Below are positions 7,892 to 13,478 of a DNA stretch of 13,478 nucleotides, in pieces. The DNA comes from Euperipatoides rowelli. Lineage: Eukaryota; Onychophora; Udeonychophora; Euonychophora; Peripatopsidae. The stretch lies in NCBI GenBank assembly GCA_003024985.2, contig PXIH01S0003968.1; one strand, written 5' to 3'. The notes under the pieces were generated by a model. The model had not been told where the DNA came from, ran no database searches, and saw only the letters and a list, made by a program, of their open reading frames with translations. Every line of letters begins with the position of its first letter. The first letter of the stretch is position 1. The position numbers and the translations under genes were made by a program.

Positions 7892-8824
7892 CATGAAGTA
7901 AAATAGCTTTGCTGCAAAATAATAGTTTATTATCTTGACTTTTATTGTGATGGACAAATAAGCCTCTTCCAATCTTGCCATCTTGCTTTCTATGCTCTCT
8001 ATAAATTGCTCTTGAATCTTTCTTCTCACCGTGATTCCAAAAAATGGAAATGGTAACCCTAGGTATTTTATAGTTTTTTTTCTACCCTAACTATGGCATT
8101 AATTTAAAATCTCCTAAATTAATTACAGCACTTTTCCTTTTATTAATTTGGGCTCCTACTCGCCTTCCAAATGTGTCTACCATCTCTAATACTATCTGAA
8201 TCTTCTCAAAATTGTTACAGAATACTAGTAAGTTGTCTGCATAGGCCAGAACCTTGATATTTTCATGAAATATCCTTAGATACACAACAGGGGTATTATT
8301 CTCTATCTCTTTTATCAAATGGTCCAAATATAGTGAAAATTTGAACTGAGCGGTGAGCCCTGCATAATTCCAGTCCTAATCCTTATCTCATCAAAAATCT
8401 ATTTTCCACCTTTTATCCCTGCTGCTTTTGATGTGATGTAATTAATGAGCCCCCTTGTTAGGTTTTAATACCCACAATATTTTACAATTTTCTCGACCAA
8501 AAACACCAAATTTACTCTATCAAAAGCTTTGTTTAAATCAATAAACACTGCACTGCATGTAATTCCTTTACTTTATTATTTTTAACCTGCCTACAAATTT
8601 CTTCTAATATAATTAGAGGGAAGTGGATTGTTCTCCTTGTCATTGCAAATTGCATCTGGCTAATTACATGTTTTATTACCTCCACAAGTTTTTTTTATTC
8701 AACAAAGTTGCAAACAGTTTTATATCAAGATTTTTGATGTTGATAGGACAAATATCCTCTAGTGTTGTAGCCTGCCCATTCAACCTTCCACCACTACCAT
8801 CTTGTTGAATGTTTTTATCAAATA
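7892..8824 (-). pseudogene. LINE reverse transcriptase core, copy D1 (inactive, YADN)
   Basis: This is one of two copies of the RT segment. It retains FIDLNKAFDRV (motif A; FID at 8545-8537) and MQGSPLS (motif B), but the catalytic C motif reads AYADN in place of AYADD (8243-8232), which would remove one metal-binding aspartate. It then has GAQINKRKSAVINLG (the motif after YADD), and a YLG-type motif and ESIESKMARLEEAYLS downstream. A TAA stop after KYCGY, a TAG further on and a small indel after motif B break the frame. It lies between the single-copy C-terminal part and the N at 8825. It matches D2 (8826-9753) at roughly 93% over the part compared by eye. Confidence 0.8.
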
Positions 8825-8825
8825 N
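8825..8825. other. Single N between repeat copies D1 and D2
   Basis: The bases before the N match those ending at 9753; the bases after it match those starting at 7892. The N therefore sits exactly where a second copy of a segment of about 930 bp begins, as expected where two overlapping contigs were placed end to end. Confidence 0.85.
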
Positions 8826-9753
8826 CATGAAGTAAAATAGCTTTGCTGCAAAATAATCGTTTATTATCTTTACTTTTAACGGGATAGACAAATAAGCCTC
8901 TTCCAATCTTGCCATCTTGCTTTCTATGCTCTCTATTATTTGCTCTTGAATTTTTCTTTTCGCCATGATTCCGAAAAATGGAAACGGTAACCCTAGGTAT
9001 TTTATACGTTTTTTCCTCCCCTAACCAAGGCATTAATTTAAAATCTCCTAAATTAATTACAGTACTTTTCTTTTTATTAATTCGGGCTCTTGCTCACCTT
9101 CCAAATGTGTCTACCATCTCCAATACTACCTGAATCTCCTCAAAATTGTTACAGAATACTAGTAAATCGTCTGCATAGGCCAAAACCTTGATATTTTCGT
9201 GAAATATCCTTACATTCACACCAGGGGTATTATTCTCTATCTCTTTTATCAAAGGGTCCAAATATAGCTCAAACAAATTTAAACTGAGCGGTGAGCCCTT
9301 CATAATTCCAGTCCTAATCCTTTTCTCACCAAAAATCTTTTTTCTACTATTTATCCCTGCTGCTTTTGACGTGATGTAATTAATGAGCGCCCTTGTTAGG
9401 TTTGAATACCCACAGTATTTTACAATTTGCTCAACCAAAAACACCAGATTCACTCTATCACTCTTTGTTTAAATCTATAAACACTGCATATAATTCCTTT
9501 ACTTTATTATTTTTAACCTGCCTACAAATTTCTTCTAATATAATTAGAGGTGAGTGGATTGTTCTCCCTGTCATTGTAAATTGCATTGGGCTAATTACAT
9601 TTTTTATTATGTCCGCAAGTTTTTTATTCAACAAAGTTGCAAACAGTTTTATATCAATATTTCCAATGTTGATAGGACAAATATCCTCTAGTGTTGTAGC
9701 CTGCCTATTCAACCTTCCANCACTACCATCTTGTTGAATGTTTTTATCAAATA
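8826..9753 (-). pseudogene. LINE reverse transcriptase core, copy D2 (YADD kept, frame broken)
   Basis: Second copy of the RT segment. It keeps AYADDLLVFCNN (YADD at 9177-9166) and the stretch TGIMKGSPLSLNLFELYLDP (motif B, with Lys where D1 has Gln). The frame breaks in motif A: after FIDLNKE there is a 2-nt deletion relative to D1, giving a stop. A TGA follows FGR after motif C, where D1 has CGA. Downstream, the frames giving EEKT and IKYLG do not join. In this copy motif A and the segment N-terminal to it connect without an N to the RT N-terminal region at 9754-9815 (KWLREPIGEVHKISS), so this contig carries the element in correct order. An ambiguous base lies at 9720. Confidence 0.8.
9720..9720. 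other. Ambiguous base inside D2
   Basis: The surrounding bases align without a break to D1 (about 8794, where the base is C), so this N is one uncalled base and not a join. Confidence 0.8.
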
Positions 9754-9815
9754 AAACAAAGTAAGAAGAGATTTTATGTACTTCCCCAATAGGTTCTCTC
9801 AACCATTTATTAAAC
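9754..9815 (-). pseudogene. Single-copy ORF2 stretch between the two duplicated segments
   Basis: These 62 bp encode part of the N-terminal RT region (FNKWLREPIGEVHKISSYF, continuous in frame with both flanks). It shows that the segments duplicated as C and D are nearly adjacent in the parent element. Confidence 0.7.
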
Positions 9816-10638
9816 ACTTTAACCAAAACAGGTATTAATAGAAAGTCAAATTTTTTTAAAATTTTAAATGTCCAACCCACTGGTCCTGCTGGCACTATTT
9901 TATTTACACATTTCAACCCTGGCTTGATATCTTCATTATTAAAACTAAAAGTTACTGTGGGTTCATACAAATTCATTACACAAAAATTCATCTGCTGGCT
10001 CATAGCATCATCCCACTTTTTATCTCGCCCCTGAAAATGACTAGTATAATGGTCTACTAATTTATCCAACATTCTTTCCCCTGTTAGAGTTTCGTTTTCC
10101 ACCTGGAGTGCTGTAATATAGGCTCTTCCATTTTTCTTTTTTCCCAAAAATTTTGCTCTAATTAAACTTGAAACTTCCTGCTTAATCCACATTAACTCTC
10201 TAATATGAAAATACTTTATTAATTTATCTTTTGCCTTCTGTATCTCTTCAGCTGCTCTTTAAATGTATCAAAATTTTCACTTGCTCTAGATCCAAATTTT
10301 GCATTGTCTCAATGACTTTTATAACAAAAGTCTCTTTCCTAATTGTTGTCCATACAAATTCTCTGTTAAGCTCTTTTAAATAGTTATTAAACTGTTCCTT
10401 ACATGCTCTCCAATTAATCATCATCCACCAAAATGTTTACACACACTTATTTTGTACATACATAAAAATAGTTCCACAAATCAATTTCCATCCATAGGGC
10501 TGGGTGAAGATTAAAATGTGCTCTACTCAACCCTCTCTCCCTCCTTTCTTGGGCAACATATAATATTAACTGAACTTCAATTTCCCCATGATCGGAATAT
10601 GGGTTAGGCGTTACACTATATCCTTATATTAAAATCAC
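9816..10638 (-). pseudogene. LINE ORF2 linker and RT N-terminal region, copy C1
   Basis: First copy (left in the window) of a segment of about 825 bp. Minus strand, it starts with the end of the endonuclease, including YSDHGEIEVQL (SDH catalytic His region, 10596-10588), then a charged, helix-rich linker, GRAYITALQVENETLTGERM, and the N-terminal RT stretch AGPVGWTFKILKKFDFLLIP, which corresponds to the P-x-G-P-D-G-type region before motif A. The last part, 10192 to 9458, is one open frame of 244 codons extending into D2, the longest intact piece in the element. Upstream of 10192 the linker is broken by stops (for example TAA at the AAL junction near 10260). Confidence 0.75.
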
Positions 10639-10639
10639 N
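10639..10639. other. Single N between repeat copies C1 and C2
   Basis: Sequence before the N matches that ending at 11464; sequence after it matches that starting at 9816. The layout is the same as at 8825 and 12767. Confidence 0.85.
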
Positions 10640-11464
10640 ACTTTAACCAAAATAGGTATTAACAGAAAGTCAAATTTTAAAAAAATTTTAAATGTCCACG
10701 TATCCGGTCTTGCTGGTGCCTTTTTATTTATACATTTCAACCCTAGCTTGATATCTTCATTATTAAAACTAAAAGTAACTGTGGGTTCATACAAATCCGT
10801 TACCCAAAAATTCATCCGCTGGCTCATAGTTTCATCCCACTCTTTATCCCGCCCCTGAAAATGACAAGTATAATGGTCTACTAATTTATCCCACATTCTT
10901 TCCCCTGTTAGAATTTCGTTTTCTACCTGGAGTGCTGTAATATAGGCTCTTTCGTTTTTCTTTTTTCCAAAATTTTTTGCACTAATTAAACTTTAAACTT
11001 CCTGCTTATTCCATATTAACTCTTTAATATGAATATACTTTATTAATTTATCTTTTGCCTTCTGTATCTCCTTCAGCTGCTCTTTAAATGTATCAAAAAT
11101 TTTCACTTGCTCTAGATCCAAAATTTTCATTGTCTCAATGGCTTTTACAACAAAAGTATCTTTCCTATTTGTTGTCCATACAAATTCTCTGTTAAGCTCT
11201 TTTAAATAGTTATTAAACTGCTCCTTACATGCTCTCCAACATCATCATCCATCAAAATGTTTACACATATTTCTTTTGTACATACATAAAAATATTTCCA
11301 CAAACCAATTTCCATCGGTAGGGCTGAGTGAAGATTAAAATGTGCTCTTCTCAACCCTATCTCCCTCCTTTCTTGGTCAACATAAAATATTAACTGAACT
11401 TCAATTGCTGCATGATCAGAATATGGGTTAGGCGTTACACTATAATTCCTTATATTAAAATCAC
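10640..11464 (-). pseudogene. LINE ORF2 linker and RT N-terminal region, copy C2
   Basis: Second copy of the linker segment, continuous on its right side with the endonuclease region. It encodes the end of the endonuclease (YSDHAAIEVQLIFYVDQERR, SDH at 11420-11412), the same charged linker, and the RT N-terminal start ERMWDKLVDHYTCHFQGRDK, ending at KAPARPDTWTFKIFLKF. Here the glycine of the P-A-G-P form in C1 is replaced by Arg, while the Asp that C1 lost is kept, so each copy has its own changes to the conserved region. The frame is interrupted between about 10900 and 11200. Identity to C1 is about 94% over the part compared by eye. Confidence 0.75.
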
Positions 11465-12058
11465 CCATTTTAATAAAAGTGTATTCTATTCTTGTCAATG
11501 CATTTTTTTGCGAAATGAGTTAGGGTCCCCCCCCCCCCCAATTTTGCACTGTTCAGCCACGTCACATAAATTCAAATCATCCATAAACTGTTTCCATCCT
11601 CTCATCTCACAAAAACTTTGCATGTTTAAATCTCCAGCAATAATCCACTTTGAGTCCCTATGCAACTCCAGACAATCAAGAATAGTATTTAATAGCGGTC
11701 GGTTCCTACCTATCACAGTATCTCCATATATATTTACAATTATGAACTTAGTTTTCATTATGTTCACCCCACAGAATCAGTCTAGGATTTGCCAAAATAA
11801 TTTTCAAGCCTGTTATAGGTAAAGTTTTTCTTACCAAATTTGCCACTCCTTGTGTGGACTTTATTGCATTTGCTTGATGCATATAATAATTATCCAACCA
11901 TTTTGACCAGTCATATTTCACTAAAGAGGATATCTTCATTTCCTGCAATAAAATAATGTCTGATCTTTTAGATATCAGGCAATTCAACAAGCTTTTTGCT
12001 TTATTTCATTGTTGAGCCCTTGAACATTGGCAGAGAGAAAATTAAGGCTAACCAGCAT
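11202..12058 (-). pseudogene. LINE ORF2 N-terminal APE-type endonuclease (frameshifted)
   Basis: The likely ORF2 start is ATG at 12058-12056, giving LNFLSANVQGLNN, the usual N-terminal strand of APE endonucleases. Next come ILLQEMK (catalytic Glu, about 11945-11940), GVANLVRKTLPI, KFIIVNIYGD, the GDLN motif (11635-11624), a PNSF stretch and LTRIEYTF (the R-I-D-Y-type strand), then YSDH (11420-11412). This order matches the nicking endonuclease of LINEs, which cuts target DNA to start reverse transcription. The domain lies in four frames: breaks are near 11990 (KQKAC then stop), near 11765 (at a GGGG run) and near 11500 (at an A7 run). Several breaks are at homopolymers, so base-calling errors may add to real decay. 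All catalytic signature motifs are still readable. Confidence 0.85.
11527..11539. repeat. C13 homopolymer inside the endonuclease
   Basis: Thirteen C in a row (G13 in the coding strand, read as four Gly) lie just before the PNSF stretch, where LINE endonucleases usually have a short loop. It is very unusual in such A/T-rich DNA, and its true length is uncertain for sequencing reasons. Confidence 0.85.
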
Positions 12059-12141
12059 AACTGAAAATCACCAAACCTCCCCCACCACACACATCACTAA
12101 ATCCGTTTTTATTTATAGAAAAGAAAAGCACCCCGTGCACC
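12059..12141 (-). other. Spacer between LINE ORF1 and ORF2
   Basis: About 83 nt lie between the ORF1 stop (TGA, 12144-12142) and the first in-frame ATG of ORF2 (12058). It contains stops in several frames and a G-rich patch. The two ORFs do not overlap here. Confidence 0.55.
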
Positions 12142-12409
12142 TCAATCCTTGTGAGGATCCCCATCAGAAGGATCTGGGATAGAATCTTGAGAACCCACTG
12201 AATTTGAAGAATTGGATCTAGAGCGAGCTAAATCCCCTTTGTCAAAACTTGAAGACTCTCTAGCCTCCTGAAAGTTAGCCAGTGAGCTTCTCAATAAGTA
12301 TTTCTTTGCTCCCTTTTCTGATTTAGCTGTCTTCATATTTTATTTCCGACATTTTTTTTCTTTTGGCTTTGCACCTAGATCGTATGACCTGCTCTTTCCA
12401 TCATCTCTA

Positions 12410-12766
12410 TTCCTTGTCTCCTAATTACTTGTCGTATTTATATTTTCGATTCTCTCCGCATTTTCATTCTCTGTCGCCCAATCCATCTTCAAAAGATCCC
12501 CAGTGCTTTGGACCCTTTGCATTGGACCTCTCTCTTCAATTTTGTTCCTTGATCTTGATACTTCTCTCCCATCTTCCACCGTTATCCATTCTGCCGGTCC
12601 CTTGGTTTATGCTATTCTGAGAAGTGGCTTTTTGCTCACCAACAGCCATTTGCTCCAAAATGATTTCTTCATGAATTTTATGATACAATGAAGACCAATT
12701 ATAAGCAGCCGACATTGTTTTTACAGCATATGGAACTTTGCAGATATGTTCAATTAGCTGATTCGA
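12410..12766. repeat. Duplicated ORF1 segment, copy E1
   Basis: This 357-bp stretch matches 12768-13128 in the same orientation, with scattered substitutions and small indels (about 92% by eye). It is continuous on the left with the ORF1 C-terminus and ends at the N at 12767. Confidence 0.85.
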
Positions 12767-12767
12767 N
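12767..12767. other. Single N between repeat copies E1 and E2
   Basis: The sequence before it (...CTGATTCGA) matches that ending at 13128; the sequence after it (TTCCTTGTCTCC) matches that starting at 12410. It is the third N of the same kind in this LINE. Confidence 0.85.
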
Positions 12768-13128
12768 TTCCTTGTCTCCTTATTACTTGTCTTATTTATA
12801 TTTTTGATTCTCTCCGCATTTTCATTTTCCGTCGCCCAATCCATCTTCGAAAGATCCCCAGTGCTTTGTGCCCTTTACATTACACCTCTCTCTTCAATTT
12901 TGTTCCCTGAACTTGATACTTCTCTCCCATCTTGCACCATTCCACCATTATCCATTCTACAGGTCCCTTGGTTTATGTTATTCTGAGAAGTGGATTTTTG
13001 TTCACCCACTGCCACTCCAAAATGATTTCTTCTTGAATTTTATGATACAATGAAGACCAATTATAAGAAGCCAACATTGTTTTTACAGCATATGGAACTT
13101 TGCAGATATGTTCAATTAGCTGATTCGA
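12768..13128. repeat. Duplicated ORF1 segment, copy E2
   Basis: This is the counterpart of E1, continuous on its right with the zinc knuckles. It has different lesions: its frame reads LEWQWVNKNP after a deletion where E1 reads LEQMAVGEQK, while it keeps Lys (TSNKETR) where E1 has a stop. Confidence 0.85.
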
Positions 13129-13478
13129 TCTACATTTCACACAAAACTTAAGTGGGCATGCCGAAACAACATGATCCCCAATATGGCAGCAGAAACATAT
13201 CTTTGAACTATTAGCAATATACTTTTAAATTTTGAATTTTTATAAAATAAGGTAAATCCAAAATAGTAACCTCTGGCTTGATCTTAAATCTACCATTGTT
13301 GGACCAAAGGCACAATTTTCCCCCCTAGGGAGGATCATTTGCCCTGGTGATATAGAAAGTACTTCTCCCCCATGTATCTAATAGTTCAGTAATATTTTCT
13401 GCTATAACTGAGGTAGGTATTTTATCAATATAAATTTGACATATTCTATCTGGTCCTTCCAATGGTACAAAATGTGTA

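Larger units (their letters stand above)
6842..13478 (-). mobile_element. Decayed non-LTR retrotransposon (LINE), APE-bearing, L1/Tx1-like; 5' end outside the window
   Basis: Read right to left: zinc-knuckle ORF1, short spacer, ORF2 with APE endonuclease, linker, reverse transcriptase and C-terminal zf-RVT-like motif, 3' UTR, AATAAA, A18. A working element would copy itself by target-primed reverse transcription in the nucleus. Many stops and frameshifts interrupt both ORFs, so it is inactive as written. Three segments are present twice, each pair meeting at one N (8825, 10639, 12767); removing one copy of each leaves about 4.5 kb plus the missing 5' part, a normal LINE size, with an ORF2 of about 1,080 codons. 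The YADD RT with APE and C-terminal Cys/His motif points to the L1/Tx1-like group; the exact clade is inferred, not shown. It lies antisense to the receptor exon. Confidence 0.9.
12142..13478 (-). pseudogene. LINE ORF1 (zinc-knuckle RNA-binding protein), broken, 5' end outside the window
   Basis: ORF1 proteins of this LINE group bind the element RNA. From the right edge: QIYIDKIPTSVIAENITELL, an in-frame TAG (13327-13325), then PEVTILDLPYFIKIQ, which precedes the zinc knuckles as in related ORF1s. After a frameshift come a canonical CCHC knuckle C-x2-C-x4-H-x4-C (13197-13156) and a second, unusual one, C-x2-C-x7-H-x-C (13143-13102). Then a region rich in Lys and Glu (YNWSSLYHKI, DWATENENAERI) is present twice (E2, 12768-13128; E1, 12410-12766). 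The last part, 12336-12142, is open (64 codons from a Met): Ser-rich and acidic, ending at TGA. Stops at about 12430 and 12340 and two frameshifts interrupt the rest. Confidence 0.75.

Noticed and set aside
8818-9033. Frame running across the N at 8825 as if one protein
   Set aside because: The N marks a join between repeat copies, so a protein spanning it is not real.
12363-13053. Plus-strand open frames rich in Ser, Leu and Pro, present twice
   Set aside because: They are the reverse strand of the duplicated ORF1 segments E1 and E2; the repetition comes from the duplication and not from a gene family.
6842-13478. LTR retrotransposon or endogenous virus
   Set aside because: There are no long terminal repeats, protease, integrase or envelope-like regions. 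The APE endonuclease, poly(A) tail and ORF order identify a LINE.
1-13478. CRISPR array or bacterial operon
   Set aside because: No regularly spaced repeats with unique spacers, no dense ORFs and no ribosome-binding sites; a spliced exon and retroelements show eukaryotic DNA.

Overview
The window looks like metazoan (probably invertebrate) nuclear DNA. It is strongly A+T rich (about 70% by eye), has no dense ORFs, and contains a spliced exon of a family B1 G-protein-coupled receptor, tRNA-derived SINE-like sequences, inverted-repeat DNA-transposon remnants and a large decayed LINE. The species cannot be named from the sequence.

Layout. 1-407 is A/T-rich sequence ending in a splice acceptor. 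408-558 (+) is one exon coding for TM3 to the start of TM4 of a secretin/calcitonin-like receptor, followed by a consensus GTAAGT donor. About 559-6841 is non-coding and probably a long intron of that receptor, since no further receptor exon was recognised. It carries an imperfect long inverted repeat (1604-2081, MITE-like), two tRNA-like heads next to an exact 24-bp direct repeat (3605-4011), a class-II-tRNA-derived SINE with a likely target-site duplication (4137-4407), a possible hAT remnant (5079-5509) and a tRNA-like A box (about 6000).

6842 to the window end (13478) is one non-LTR retrotransposon on the minus strand, antisense to the receptor exon. Read 5' to 3' (right to left) it has ORF1 with CCHC zinc knuckles (12142->13478), a spacer of about 80 bp, ORF2 with an APE-type endonuclease, a linker, a reverse transcriptase and a C-terminal zf-RVT-like Cys/His motif (7056-12058), a 3' UTR, AATAAA and an A18 tail. 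Its architecture resembles the L1/Tx1-like side of the APE-bearing LINEs. Every reading frame is broken by stops and frameshifts, so it is a pseudo-element as written.

The most unusual structure is in this LINE. Three segments (about 360, 825 and 930 bp) occur twice head-to-tail, and each pair meets at exactly one N (12767, 10639, 8825). The two copies of a pair differ at several percent of sites and carry different inactivating lesions; for example one has YADN and the other YADD with a frameshift in the FID...AFD motif. The simplest explanation is that scaffold contigs with overlapping ends from diverged alleles or paralogous copies were joined without being merged. Real tandem duplication is the alternative. 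No CRISPR, bacterial operon or complete protein-coding gene was found.
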